Positions 1 to 11,820 of a stretch of 64,000 nt of DNA are shown here, piece by piece (the stretch's first letter is position 1; each line of letters starts with the position of its first letter). The notes under the pieces are model-generated. The model saw only the letters and a program-made list of their open reading frames with translations, was not told where the DNA came from and ran no database searches. The stretch comes from Malania oleifera (Eukaryota; Streptophyta; Magnoliopsida; Santalales; Ximeniaceae): the NCBI RefSeq assembly GCF_029873635.1, contig NC_080422.1, forward strand, positions 17,948,049 through 18,012,048. The letters run 5' to 3'. The position numbers were made by a program, and so were the translations under genes.

Positions 1-61
1 TAGGGATAGGTTAGATTATATTTTCACCCTCAGGTCCCATTTTCGGGTTCGGGGCGTGACA
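1..61 (+). repeat. 3' end of the 5' LTR of gypsy-1
   Basis: The last 61 bases of the 5' LTR, ending TGACA. They match the end of the 3' LTR at about 14921-14975 with a few differences (for example CTCAGGTCCC here, CTTGGGTCCC there). The rest lies left of the window. Confidence 0.9.
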
Positions 62-64
62 GCT

Positions 65-80
65 TGGTATTAGAGCTAAC
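65..80 (+). other. Primer binding site (tRNA-iMet type) of gypsy-1
   Basis: TGGTATTAGAGCTAAC sits three bases after the LTR end and matches the usual plant initiator-Met primer site TGGTATCAGAGC with one C-to-T change. Confidence 0.85.
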
Positions 81-385
81 CAGGTTACTAGATCTTGTAG
101 ACTTGGTTAGGCTTAATTATGAGTACATACCAGAGTATAGGATGTGGATATGGGTAGAGTTGGTTGAGGGTTGTTCGGTTGCTAGATCGGGAATTGTCAA
201 TGGTATTCCGTGTTTTTCCTGGGATGACGATTCCATTAAAAACATGGCAGATCATTGATGACTTTCGTGTTGGTGTGATAGGACAAACCTAGACCTGGCA
301 AGAAGTAGTTAACACGATTAGTGTAGATCATTGTGTTAACTGTATGTGTTATAGGGATATTGATAGATTCCTATTGTGTTGTAGA

Positions 386-1330
386 ATGGAGCCCAAGGAT
401 AATAACTTGGGAAGTGGCTCCGAGGAGACTGCGAATGATGAGTCTCCTTTTATGCCTCGGGGTTTGAAAAGGCAAGTATTGCGGGAGATTGGGCGGAGTG
501 TGAGGAGACGCGAGCACTTTCCTACTGCTACAGGGTGCACCATTGAGAGGTTTACGCACATGCATCCTCCGACGTTCTCTAGAGGACCTAACCCGACGAC
601 AGCAGAGGACTGGATGGAAAAGACTGAGAGGATCTTGGAGGCCCTGCACTGCATGGATAGGTAGCGAGTTTTTTATGCTTCCTTCCAGCTGTCTGGGGAG
701 GCGGGTCGATGGTGGACTTCGGTGAATCTGTTGGAGAAGCAGAGGGTTGGTCCTGAGGAGATGACGTGGAGCCGATTCAAGGAGGTGTTCTTTGACAAAT
801 ACTTCCCGGCTTTCGCGAGTTTTCTGCGTTGACTTAGGGGAGTTTGACGGTACAGGGGTATGCGGCTCGATACATAGAGCTGTCCTGCTTTGCACCATGT
901 ATGATCTCGAGCGAGTATGAGAAGACTCAGAGGTTCGAGAAGGGTTTGAGGAAGGATATCCACAAATTAGTGGGTATGCTTCAGATACACGAGTTCTCGG
1001 TGTTGGTGGATAAAGCCACGGTGATCAAGACTAGTATCCGAGAGGACGAGGTGGATTCGGAATCGAGGAAGAGGATGGTACCTTCTGGTTCCCAGACAGG
1101 ATCTTGTCAAGGATCATGGAAGAAAAGGAGCAAGGGCTTGGGTTACCTCCAGAATACCGAGCGCCAAGACTCTCAGATGAGCCAGACCGATGGTCATTGT
1201 ACCAGATGTCACAGGTGGCACAAGGGAGAGTGCCAGTCATTTGGGGGTAGTTGCTACAACTGTGGCCAGCTAGGCCACATGTCTCGTGATTGTCAAGCAC
1301 CGAGGCGAGACGTGCCTGCAGTTAGTGGGG
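386..1330 (+). pseudogene. gag: gypsy-1 gag (broken)
   Basis: Capsid/nucleocapsid precursor of the chromovirus. The ATG at 386 opens a frame with an acidic N-terminus, then the retrotransposon gag core (PPTFSRG, WMEKTE, and RWWTSV after a stop at 662-664, TAG in place of a probable Gln). The frame closes near 830 and resumes in another frame at 844 (YAARYIELSCFAP, then FEKGLRKDI), so a frameshift or small deletion lies at about 820-845. A CCHC zinc knuckle, CYNCGQLGHMSRDC, is intact at 1252-1293 and is preceded by a second cysteine-rich stretch (CTRCHRWHKGEC). It is dead as a gene but clearly recognisable. Confidence 0.9.
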
Positions 1331-1413
1331 ACCGAGGGAGTAATGAGATACCTCGGGGAATCGCTCAGACGAATACAGCTCCAGCCAGAGTATACTCTCT
1401 TACTCCAGCGGAC

Positions 1414-2623
1414 GCTGAGCATGCAGGTAACGTGGTGACAGGTACCTTATTATTGCTTTCGAATAAAGCTTTTGTTTTGTTTGATTCGGGTGCAACCCAT
1501 TCTTTTGTATCTGTAAATTTTTTGGGACGGTGTGGGATTGAGACCCGAGACATGAATGAGGTATTAGCTGTTACTATGCCATCTGGGAGTGTATCTTCTG
1601 TAGGAAGATGTTGATAGACTGCCTAGTGGAAATTCAGGGAAAGCTGTTACCGGTGAATCTTGTGGTATACGACATGTTAGGGTTCGACGTCATTCTGGCA
1701 ATGGACTGGTTGTTCTCCATTTATGTCATGATCGACTGTTGTAGAAAGGTGGTAGTTTTCAAACCTCCTGGGGAGCAGGAGTACGAGTTCGTGGGATCGT
1801 GTGTGGGTTTAGCGCCACAGATTCTGTCGGCACTACAGGCGAGGAGGCTACTCTTGGACGGATGTCAGGGGTACCTAGCTTGTATGAAGGAACCACCGCG
1901 GGATGAGTTGAGACTAAAGGATATTCGAGTAGTCAGCGAATTCCCGGATGTATTTCTAGATGATTTACTTGGTTTACCTCTAGATCGTGAGGTGGAGTTT
2001 GCGATAGAGTTGCTGCCCGGTAAGGCTCCGATCTCTAAAGTTTCGTACCGGATGACTCCAGCAGAATTTCGGGAGTTGAAAGAGCAGCTACAGGACTTAC
2101 TGGACAGGGGATTCATTCGACCTAGTGTTTCGCCTTAGGGAGCTCCAGTACTGTTTGTGAAGAAGAAGGACGGGTCGATGCGGATGTGCATTGATTACCG
2201 TGAGATTAACAATGTAACTGTAAAGAATCGTTATCCTTTACCTCGTATAGATGATCTCTTTGACCAGTTGCAGGGGACGAGGGTCTTTTCAAAGATCAAT
2301 TTGCGGTCAGGATATCATCATATGAGGGTTAGAGTGAAGGATGTAGCGAAGACGGCTTTTCAAACTAGATATGGCCAATATGAGTTTTTAGTCATGCCCT
2401 TTGGGTTGACGAATGCTCCGACGGTGTTCATGGATCTGATGAGCAGGGTTTTCCATGAGTACCTAGATCGGTTCGTGGTGGTATTCATTGATGACATTCT
2501 GGTATACTCTAGGAGTACAGAAGAACACGTGGAACATTTGAGGTTAGTGTTATAGATTCTGCAAGAGAAGAAGTTGTATGCTAAGCTGAAGAAATGTGAA
2601 TTCTGGTTGAGTCAGATTGCGTT
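1414..2623 (+). pseudogene. pol: gypsy-1 pol, 5' part: protease and first half of reverse transcriptase
   Basis: The retropepsin active site DSGATHSF is at about 1483-1506. A frame change near 1608-1614 leads into LGFDVILAMDWL, the end of the protease. The RT fold follows: SEFPDVF, then GFIRPSVSP with a TAG at 2136-2138 where family members have Trp, then [16 protein letters not shown], and the catalytic FIDDILVYS (Asp-Asp at 2489-2494). Another TAG at 2553-2555 replaces a probable Gln. The RT is cut after SQIAF by the insertion at 2624 and resumes at 4860 with LGHVVT. Catalytic residues are present but at least three stops or shifts make it non-coding. Confidence 0.92.
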
Positions 2624-3086
2624 TGTTGACTCTACGAGTCCAATCCTATTTTGATAATGACAAATCACTTGGTATTTGATCTGTGCATTGAGTTTGTGAA
2701 CAGGAACCTATATTAAGCACGCACGAAAAGATAATGAGTCATGGAAGCCTTCAAGTAATGCTTACACATCTTGGCAAGATCCATGGAACTCAAAGAGTAC
2801 AAGAATCAAGATGCAAGCGGCAAAATTCAAGAACATCTTGGGAATGGGTATTTAGAACTCATGTACTTACATTTTCATATGATTTAATTTGAGACTCAAC
2901 GTAACCTAGAATAACTTTAGGATTCATGCATTTCATGTATATCATTAGGGGACTTTCATGGACTTAGAAATATTCTTAAAATCTTGGAAAGTACCTTTGT
3001 AAAAGAGCCAAGAAGGAAAGTAAAATGTATTTTAAATTAAAAAGAAAATAAAGGAAAATTGAGAAAAAGGGGACTTCAATAGCCTG

Positions 3087-3262
3087 AACTCACCCTTAGT
3101 AGCCTAAAGAATTTCTTCAAGAGCCTGAAGATTAAGTTCAGTAGACTGAAAAATTAATGGGAAAACACAGCAAGAAGGACGAGGTACTTCGGTTGCCTGA
3201 ATTGGAACTTCGGTCGCCTGAAGTCACCACTTTAGGAGCCTGAACTCACTTCGGTTGCCTGA
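3087..3262 (+). repeat. U3 array of TTCGGTYGCCTGAAG-like motifs
   Basis: About eight degenerate copies of a short motif (clearest forms CTTCGGTTGCCTGAA, CTTCGGTCGCCTGAAG; weaker AGCCTGAACTC, GAGCCTGAAG), spaced about 15-30 bp apart and ending about 95 bp before the TATA box of the LTR. It corresponds in position to the GGTCGACC arrays of the sister LTRs. Confidence 0.75.
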
Positions 3263-4385
3263 AGTTGTGGGAAAGTTTAAAATTCAGATTTTTATTAATA
3301 GAACTCGCGAGCTTTTTCTTTGATCCAATGGTTGAGATCAATCCTAAGGGTAAGACACTATAAATACTAAATATCTAAACCCTAGAATGAAGCTAAGACA
3401 TACAAGAAGAGAAGAATACATATTATTGAAAAATATTGAGAAACTTGCTCTCATTGCTATACGATTGCCTACACTTCAACTTCTACTCATCGAGCTTGGG
3501 CAAATCAATTTAGAATCTCAAAGGGATCTCTTTTATATATCTTGATTGTCAACTTGGTATTGAGGTTTGATCATTCAAGTTATTATTTTCAAGAACTTCT
3601 CATCTCATTACTTGTTATTGAACATCATTAGAAAAGTTTGATCTTGAGTGTGCACATACATATAAAAATTGTTTTTAAAAAGTTCATTACTTAAGAAAGT
3701 TGTTTAGCTTTTGGTTGATTGATTTTTGATTCAAGAGTATAAAAATATACATATATTTTTTCATAGAGCTCATTATTGAAAAACCTATTTTTGATTACTT
3801 GATTGATCTTGTAAGTGCCCATACACATACTTAGTTATTCTAAACAAGATTGATACTTGATTTAGATTGTGTGGTTGATTGAAAGGGTTGATTTAAGTGT
3901 GTGTTCTCTAAAAGATTTAAATTTTAGATATATTATAGCTTAATCAAATATCCTTGGTACTTATAACTATACAATTAATTGAGGGATATTTTCTGAAAAT
4001 TAGTATACTTAGTTTGTGATTGAGTACATGAAATAAAACTTGGTGATTTGCATTGACTTAATATTCAAGACAAAGTTTTTGTTAACAAGTTCACTTCAAA
4101 TATATTTGTGCATTTTTTGCTAAGTGAACCAAGAACCCTAGTTGATTCCAAAACATTTTAAATATATCTGTACTTGGGAGTTTTGGTTAAATAGGGAGTT
4201 GTGTGTTGAAGCATATCATACATAAAACGATTGTATCGTTTTTCATACATTCATGAGCTTCAAGTTGTACCATATGTTAATGTATTAGGAAATTGAATTG
4301 TACTCACCATCTTTTGTTAGAAGCATTGTTTTGAGTGTTAATTTTTAGATTCTATTGTATACATGGTTCGGTGAGTGAACCGGTG

Positions 4386-4505
4386 TGTGAGGAGAGAGTT
4401 GTATCTCTTGTAAGCAGCGGATTAGGAGGAAGTTGTACCTTTTGTAAGTAGCGGATTAGGAGGGAGCTGTACCTCTTGTAAGTAGCGGATTGTAAGGGAA
4501 GCTCC
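4386..4505 (+). repeat. Tandem repeat, about 39-bp unit, three copies
   Basis: Three consecutive units contain GTTGTACCTYTTGTAAG followed by YAGCGGATTAGGAGG; the last one is cut short at GCGGATTGTAAGG. It lies in the R/U5 part of solo LTR copy 1. Confidence 0.85.
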
Positions 4506-4859
4506 GTCCCAATTTAAGGAGGAGGGGTTATAGTGGAAACCTTGAGTGGGTTGCTCAAGGGGAGGATGTAGGCCGGGTTGGCTGAACCTCGTAAAATCGC
4601 GGTTGCATTCTCTTTTCCCTTATCCTCTTTATTTTCCACATCGTATTTTAATTTCCTGCTTGCTTGTGTATGTTGAATAACTTTACACACACTTAATTGG
4701 GTAAAAAAGATTTCATTGATTTAGTAATTCAAATCAACATCAAATTCCAACCATTAATTAGTTAAACATAGAAATAGGGATTGATTGGTAAATAAGTTTC
4801 AAAGAATTTTTTAAAATACCCAATTCACCCCCCCTCTTGGGATTACACCTTAATCAACA

Positions 4860-7012
4860 GCATTCTTAGGCCATGTGGTTACTAGGGATGAAATATTAGT
4901 TGATCCTAGTAAGATTGAAGTTGTGGTCGACTGGGTAAGGCCGAAGAATGCGCAGGAGGTTCGGAGTTTTCTAGGACTGGCAGGATACTATTGTCAGTTC
5001 GTAGAGGGTTTCTCTAAATTTTCTGGACCTCTAACTCGATTGACTAGAAAGGGAGTCCAGTTTGAGTGGACCAATGATCGCGAGCAGTGCTTTCAGGAGT
5101 GGAAGCATCGACTGGTTACTGCTCCAGTGTTGACCATTCCTTCGGGGGATGGTGGATTTTTGATTTATAGCGACGTGTCTCTAAAGGGCTTAGGATGTGT
5201 GCTTATGCAGCAGGGTAAGGTTGTGGCGTATGCTTCTCGGCAACTGAAGGAGTATTAGAAGAATTACCCTACGCATGATCTAGAGTTGGCTACTGTTGTG
5301 TATGCACTGAAGATTTGGCGACACTATTTGTACGGGGTGCAGTGTGAGATCTTTACTGACCATAAGAGTCTCAGGTATTTCTTCACACAGAAGGAGTTGA
5401 ATATGAGGCAGAGGCGGTGGCTAGAGTTGATTAAGGACTACGATTGCACGATCAGTTATCACCCGAGGAAGGCAAATGTGGTGGCTGATGCATTGAGTTA
5501 GAAGTCAGGACCTACAGCTGTATCTGTGGTTGTAACTCAGTGTCACATCAGAAGGGATTTGGAGAGCTCGGGTATAGAGTTGGTGGTTGGTGATTATCAG
5601 GCTTAATTTGCTGGTTTGGTGGTCCAATCGACCCTATTTGAGCGTATAAAAACCGCACTGGCTAGTGATGCAGAGTTGGCAGAGGCTATGGAAAAGGTAC
5701 AGCAGGGATTGGCTACAAAGTTTAACATCTCTGAAGGAGGTGTGTTGAGGTTTGGGACCAGACTGTGTGTTCCGAATGATGATGAGATCAGAAGGATGAT
5801 TCTAGAGGAGGCGCATCGTTCCATGTATACGGTATATCCTGGTAGTACAAAGATGTATCAGGACTTGCGCGAGACCTTCTGGTGGTCTAGTATGAAGAGG
5901 CAGATTGCTCAGTTCATGGAGCAGTTTCTGACGTGTCAGCAGGTGAAAGCTGAACATCAGTGACAGGCAGGGCCGTTGCAGCCTTTGCCTATTTCAGTGT
6001 GGAAATGGGAGCATATTTCCATGGATTTTGTGACCGGTTTGCCACCAGCGCTTCACGGGCAGAATGCTATTTGGCTGTCGTGGATAGATTAACGAAATAT
6101 GCTCATTTCATACTGATGAAAGTTAGCTATCCTTTGAGTAGGCTAGCAGATTTGTATATGCATGAGATTGTGAGAAAGCATGGGACACCGGTGTCCATAG
6201 TATCAGATCGGGACTCGAGGTTTACTTCCCAATTCTGGATGAGCTTGCAGGAGGCATTGGAGATGAAGCTTACTTTCAGTACAGCGTTCCACCCCCAGAC
6301 TGATGGACAGTCAGCAATGACAATACAGATATTGGAAGATATGTTGTGAGCTTGTGTGTTAGACTTCAGTGGTAGCTGGATACAGTTTATGCTACTTGTG
6401 GAGTTTGCTTATAACAACAGCTTCCAATCTAGTATCAGGATGGCACCATTCGAGGCTTTGTATGGTCGGAGGTATCGATCTCCTTTGTGTTGGGATGAGG
6501 TTGGTGAACGTCAGGTGTTAGGACCTGAACTTGTGCAGCAAGCATCTGAGAAGGTGGGTTTGATCCGGGAGAGGATTAAATCGGCTCAGAGTCAGCAGAA
6601 GAGTTATATAGATGTTCGCCGCCGTGAGTTAGAGTTTGAAGTGGGAGGTAAGGTATTTCTGCGTATTGCTCTGATGAAAGGAGTGATGAGATTTGACAAG
6701 AAGGGCAAGCTGAGCCTAAGGTATATCGGACCATTCGAGGTACTTGAGCGAGTGGGTTCGGTAGCCTGCAGAGTTGCATTACCTTCAGCACTTTTGAGGG
6801 TCCATGATGTGTTTCACGTCTCCATGTTGAGGAGGTACGTGTTGGATCCTTCACATGTGATTAGTTATGATGAATTGGAAATTGGAGATACTTTAGCGTA
6901 TGAGGAGATACCTGTTCAGGTTTTGGACCGTAAAGTTCAGAAGTTTCGTATTAGAGAGATACCATTAGTGAAGGTATTATGGCGAAACCACAAGGTTGAG
7001 GAAGCTTCTTGA
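4860..7012 (+). pseudogene. pol: gypsy-1 pol, 3' part: RT end, RNase H, integrase, chromodomain-like tail
   Basis: After the nested LTR the frame resumes with [17 protein letters not shown] and [10 protein letters not shown]. RNase H follows ([35 protein letters not shown]). The integrase zinc finger at about 5814-5955 has lost its first Cys (FLTCQQVKAEHQ where CLTC is usual). Core integrase residues are visible at [19 protein letters not shown] and FHPQTDGQ. The tail has RYIGPFEVLERVG, VFHVSMLRRY and LDRK...VKVLWRNH, a chromodomain-type end. Stops at 5256, 5499, 5961, 6346 and 7010 mostly fit CAG, CGA or TGG changed by one transition. It is non-functional. Confidence 0.92.
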
Positions 7013-7177
7013 GAACTGGAAACGAAAATACTCGAAGTATCCATAGTTATTTTGAGCACTTGTATATGATCCTACTGTGGGTTGGGATAGGTGGTTAGTC
7101 GTCGGGAGTGTGAGTATTGTGAACTCCTGAGATTGTAACCACGATATTCCTCTGCCATAAGTGAGGGTATGTATGTG

Positions 7178-7286
7178 TATGTGTATGATGGGACTGTGCT
7201 GTGATGATCGCCAGTTCGCTCTTAAGTTGTGTCTATGCATATGTGTATGATGGGACTGCGCTGTGATGATCGCCAGTTCGCTCTTG
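7178..7286 (+). repeat. Tandem duplication, about 62-bp period
   Basis: TGTGTATGATGGGACTG followed by GCTGTGATGATCGCCAGTTCG occurs twice in a row in the non-coding stretch between integrase and the polypurine tract. Confidence 0.9.
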
Positions 7287-7339
7287 GTTATGTCTATGTA
7301 TTTGATTGTATGTATGAATCTGAGAATGAGAGATTACAA

Positions 7340-7371
7340 ATTTCGAGGACGAAATTTTTGTGAGGGGAGAT
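7340..7371 (+). other. Polypurine tract region of gypsy-1
   Basis: The chromovirus hallmark TTTCGAGGACGAAATTTTTG is followed by the purine run TGAGGGGAGAT and then the LTR start TGTAAGAACC at 7372. The same arrangement recurs at 48920-48954 and 53806-53842. Confidence 0.9.
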
Positions 7372-7496
7372 TGTAAGAACCCAAAATATGAAAAATGGGT
7401 TTAAATATTAAGAGAAGGGCAAAATTGGAAATTGTTTGGGTCAAAGGGCTATAAAAGGAAATTCTCATTTCTTCCAAGCTAAGCAAACTTAGATTT

Positions 7497-7499
<3 letters not shown>

Positions 7500-7534
<35 letters not shown>
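7500..7534 (+). repeat. CT microsatellite
   Basis: An uninterrupted (CT)n run of about 35 bp in the transcribed leader of the gypsy-1 LTR, 45 bp after the TATA box. Similar CT runs occupy the same leader position at about 49226-49275 and 54250-54282. Confidence 0.95.
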
Positions 7535-7535
<1 letters not shown>

Positions 7536-8613
7536 AACCTCTCCCTACTCCTTCTCTCTAGAATTCTTCGTCGATCGTTGATGGAATCGGAAAATGGAAG
7601 CTACCACGAGGATCGTGGAAGGATTCTCTACAACTTCTACAGATCGGAATCTCGCTTCGGAGATTTTCAGGTTTCGGCGTAAAATCGAGGTAAGGCTCGG
7701 TTTTCAATTCTGATCCAGTAGATTTATAGGTAACTGTCTTGTGAACATATTCTATATTGTGATTTGTAGGTTTTGAAACTCGATTTGCTATTTAGGGACC
7801 TTGGAGTTCGGGATTTGCTTACGGGGTTAAGGTAAGGGAAACTATGTTTATATTGGTTATTTTTGAAATCGGACTCAATGGAACTGCGGTCCACGGTCCT
7901 GTGTGTGCTTTGGCAACTCATTTGGGGGGATATAATGGGGAAAACTATGGGTTTTTCATTATTACAATTTTGGGAAAAAGGGGGCGATGGGCTGAATCTT
8001 GGGTTTTGTTGAAAACTGAGTATATGTGTGATTTATACTATGATATTGGGATGGCCGTGCCTTGACTTTGTTTAAACTGTATTTGTTTGGAAAACCATGA
8101 TTTAGATTACCAAATGAGTGTGGTTTGTTTGGTTATATGAGCATGCATGTGTGTGTGATATGTTGAAATGCTAGTAGGAACGCGATTCCAAAATTGTCAC
8201 AGGTACTGAGAGTGTCCGGCTCTATATTCGAGGGCGTGTTATTGCCTACCATGTACGCAAGAGTGTTCGGCTCTATATCCGAGGGCGTGAGCCTATTCCG
8301 ACAGATCAGGCCGAAAGGTGTGGATCCACCAGTTTAGTGTTGATACGATGCCATGGGAGTCGGGGACTAGCCATGTGCTGATGGCGCCGTGTTCGCGGGT
8401 TGGCTATGGGCCAACGCTATATGTCGCGGGCCGGCTTCGGGCCAAAGAGTGTGACAACACTGAGGATTACTGATCATGTGTATGTATTATGACAGGGCTA
8501 CGTATAAATGACCGTCGTATGTGTGCGTGTATGCACTCTGTAAATTAATACTGGAATGCATTTAACTGCGTGTATGTTGTATCATGATAACACTCAAATG
8601 CCACACACCGATA

Positions 8614-10871
8614 TGTTAGAATTGGTGTATTCCCAAGAGGGGGGGTGAATTGGAATTTTAACAATTTATCACCTAGGTTAAGCCGGATAAACAGCAGTAT
8701 ATACACAACCTAAGGTCTGCCTATTCAATTTCCAAATGCGTAGATAAGTATAATGTGAAATTTAAGTCATACGCGTCATTCACCCATAACATACATGTGC
8801 GGCAAATATAAAGTGCGGAAATATAAATGAACACACGATATGTTATCAGGGTTCGGCCAACTTTGCCTACGTCCCCGCCTCAAGCTTGCAAGTTAGAGGA
8901 TTCCACTAAGAGCTCACTTAAGGGTGGAGCGTCACCGTTTACAACCAGGTCAAATTAACACAGGGCTGACCTCAACCTTAACCAGGTCAATTAGCAGGGC
9001 TGACCTCAACCTACATGCCTTAACAGGACGACGCACCTAGCTTTCCTAACCGGGTCTAAGCCAATCCGGGACTATTCCAGGGCTAGTCTCCCTCTTCAGG
9101 CTCGTGCCTAGAAATACAACCAATGTGTATTATACTGAAATGGTACAGTGATTATGCTTTCAAGTAAAGCAGATATGTACCCAAATTCGTGCAATAATAT
9201 ACACCACAAATATGAAATAATATGTAAGCTCAGTGTGGTCTAAGATGTCAACTCTCAAATAGATTTACTATCAGTGTAATGCGTACGTGAGAGTGCAAAC
9301 CTAAATGATCTTTGTATCACAGGATATTCAATCTAAGTGCTCAAACAAAGATATCATCCAGACTTCATATATTTCAATCAACAAGTTTTCTCAATACACA
9401 TATGTATATAAAGCTCTAGCAACGTATAAGTTTGGTTTGCAAAAGGATATTCAATCTTTCTATTCAGCAAGAGATATATGAGTTAACGAGTATTGCAACA
9501 AAGATTTTATCACACTAGCAAATATCTCATCAAATATTTTCAAGATTAATAACACAGTAGATATTTGAAAATGTTTTGCAACCAAAATACAATTACAATC
9601 TTCTTAAGATGTTGCAATGGAGGTGCAAATCTTAGAAGATCTATCAAAGTTTTCTTAGGATAGACTTATTAATAAAGTCCCCTTAGAATACTCAAGGTTT
9701 AGCTCTCAAGGATAATAAAACAATCAAATATGAATGGGAGAGCAAACCTACTAGACTAGCACTCAATCAACTTACAAAGAGTTCAATTTGTATGAGAAGG
9801 TAAGTATGAGTGTAGGAGGCTTAAGAATGAGTATTATAGGGTTTTGGATTTTCAAAAAATTTTCCCTAATCAAAGTGGCTAATCCTCGTTTAATCTTTGC
9901 AAATGTACCCATATATATAGCCATGGAAGGAAATATGACCGTTGGGGACCTATAGGGTATTTTTATAAAAGTTTAATGACGTTTAAGGTATTTTAACCCT
10001 GTTTAGAAAAATATTATCCACGGTAAAAATGGGAACAACCCGAGAGGTCCGGTCGACCAAAAGTGGTTCGGTCGACCAGGACTCAAGTGGCTCGGTCGAC
10101 TAGGGGAATTTTGAACTGAGTGGTCGGTCGACCGGGCAAAGGCGATTTTCAAAAACTCCGAGGTTCGGTCGATCGGGGCCTTTTTGAACTGTATGGCTCG
10201 GTCGACCAGACCGTTGGGAATCCTCCCAAGACCCCTCGGTCGACCAGGCAGTTGGAGTACAAATATGGTCGGTCGACCGGGAGGTTAAAATGTTGACTCC
10301 CAGGTGGTTCGGTCGACCGAGGTCAAATGACCTATAAGGGCTCGGTCGACCGGGCCTGGGTCAAATAGTTGACCCGGACCGGTTTCGGTCGATCGGGCCA
10401 AATTAAACTGAGTTGGCCGGTCGACCGAAAGTGCACCAAATGTGCATTTCGGTCCCTTCTTGCAACATTTAAACCCTATTCAAGTGCCTATTACATACAA
10501 GTGCAAAAGTGAATGTCCTAAGGTCACTTGGGTCCAATTTGGAAACACCGGAAAACTCCGGTATCGGTCGACCGAAAGTCGACCGATGGTTCACCCTAAG
10601 GTCTTTCTATGGTTCGGTTTGAGCTTGCAAATTAAATCATGTTTGTGATGTGTGTGCTTATTACAAACCGAAGAACCTTAATTACTATTACAGACAATTT
10701 TACTGAACATTATTACAATTAAGAGTTATGAAATTGTCTTCAAGCCTTTCTTGCTTTTGTGCACATCTTGATCTTATCGTTCTTGATTCCTGCACAAAAA
10801 CTCAAATGCTCATTAGATTTTCAATGAGTATTTGTCATAATCAAAACCGGGCGTGACCAATAAGGTCAACA
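8614..10871 (-). mobile_element. Solo LTR, copia-type, copy 2 of the TGTTGAC family
   Basis: Read on the minus strand it starts TGTTGACCTTATTGG at 10871 and ends with CAATTCACCCCCCTCTTGGG...CTAACA at 8614. It interrupts the 3' LTR of gypsy-1 just before its TTACTGAGAGG block. The TATA box is at 9911-9920 (minus). Upstream of it is a dense CGGTCGACCG array (10049-10590). The segment resembling 'AACATATCGTGTG...' and the CAGGTCAATTAGCAGGGCTGACC stretch match copies 3 and 4. I do not see a clean 5-bp target duplication (CGATA left, ATTAA right). Confidence 0.83.
10049..10590 (-). repeat. U3 array of about 14 CGGTCGACCG palindromes
   Basis: Thirteen CGGTCGAYY sites plus one GTCGACCGA, spaced roughly 20-60 bp apart except for a larger gap before the last two (about 10568 and 10578). 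Flanks are not conserved beyond T/C before and G/A after, so this is not a simple tandem repeat but a recurring short dyad. The nearest copy is about 130 bp upstream of the LTR TATA box. Confidence 0.95.
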
Positions 10872-11299
10872 ATTAACCTGTGTTCTTCCTTACTGAGAGG
10901 CGTCTCACCCCTACTGTACGTACATTTTTATAAGTCCTTCGGGTAATCGGAACTAGTGTCCTGGTGTAGGGAGCGTAGTGGCCGGTGTACTGTGTTAGTG
11001 CTTGGGTAAGTGCTAGGACTGTAGTTTTGTTGGGTTGCCATTTTGAGTTGTATTTGGGCACACAGTTTGTACGTTTTGTTAGAGCCATGTTTTGCTCTTG
11101 TATAGACTCTGGTATGGTACTGCATATGTTGATATAGAATGACTTTTTTCGCTGCGTATATAATTATGATTGGATGTGTTTAGGGTGCCTGAGAACCTCA
11201 CGGGGTCGGACCCTCATCCTTTGTACTGTATCTGTGATGATTTGTATGATACAGGTATAGACACCCTATTTTTGCTCTAACCAAATAGAACAAGGGGTT

Positions 11300-11560
11300 C
11301 CCTTTTATTATTTTATTATTATTAGTTTTTATTATCGTTATTACTTTCTTATAATTATTTTTATTATTTATTATTATTATTAATTTACTATAATTATTCT
11401 GGATTATTATTACTATTATTTTTATTTATTTATTTATATTTTTTTACCTTATTATTATAATAATAATTATTATTATTATATTAATATTATTATTATTAGC
11501 ATTAGTATCTTATTTTGGTTATTATTATTTTTATTATGTTTATTTTTATTAGTAAAGTTA

Positions 11561-11608
<48 letters not shown>

Positions 11609-11752
11609 GTATAATTATTATTATTATTTTACTGATAGCATCTTTATTATTTTTATTTTTACTATAATTATTATTATTTACTATTAGTAGTATTATTATT
11701 ATTATTTATTATTATTATTACCTTATTGATGTTATTATTATTATTATCCTTA

Positions 11753-11804
<52 letters not shown>

Positions 11805-11820
11805 TCTATTTTTATTATTA
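11300..11820 (+). repeat. ATT/TTA microsatellite block
   Basis: Several (TTA)n runs, the longest at about 11560-11610 and 11757-11800, separated by degenerate A/T triplets, in the U3 part of Tat-like LTR number 1. The short open frames across it are artefacts of the repeat. Confidence 0.95.

Larger units (their letters stand above)
2624..4859 (+). mobile_element. Solo LTR, copia-type, copy 1 of the TGTTGAC family
   Basis: It interrupts gypsy-1 RT between codons that rejoin as IAF-LGH. It starts TGTTGAC (2624) and ends ATCAACA (4859), flanked by GCGTT and GCATT, a 5-bp target duplication with one transition. A TATA box (CTATAAATA, about 3358) has an array of short motifs upstream (3087-3262). 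The 3' end reads CCAATTCACCCCCCCTCTTGGG, as is common just before the end of plant copia LTRs. No internal coding region is present, so it is a solo LTR of 2.2 kb. Related copies lie at 8614, 22807 and 28296. Confidence 0.86.

Noticed and set aside
10049..10590. CRISPR-like array (short repeats with unique spacers)
   Set aside because: The repeat is only 10 bp and palindromic, spacing is irregular, and the setting is a plant LTR with TATA box and TSD-class ends.
8609..10876. 5-bp target duplication for LTR copy 2
   Set aside because: CGATA and ATTAA do not match; no shift of one or two bases helps.
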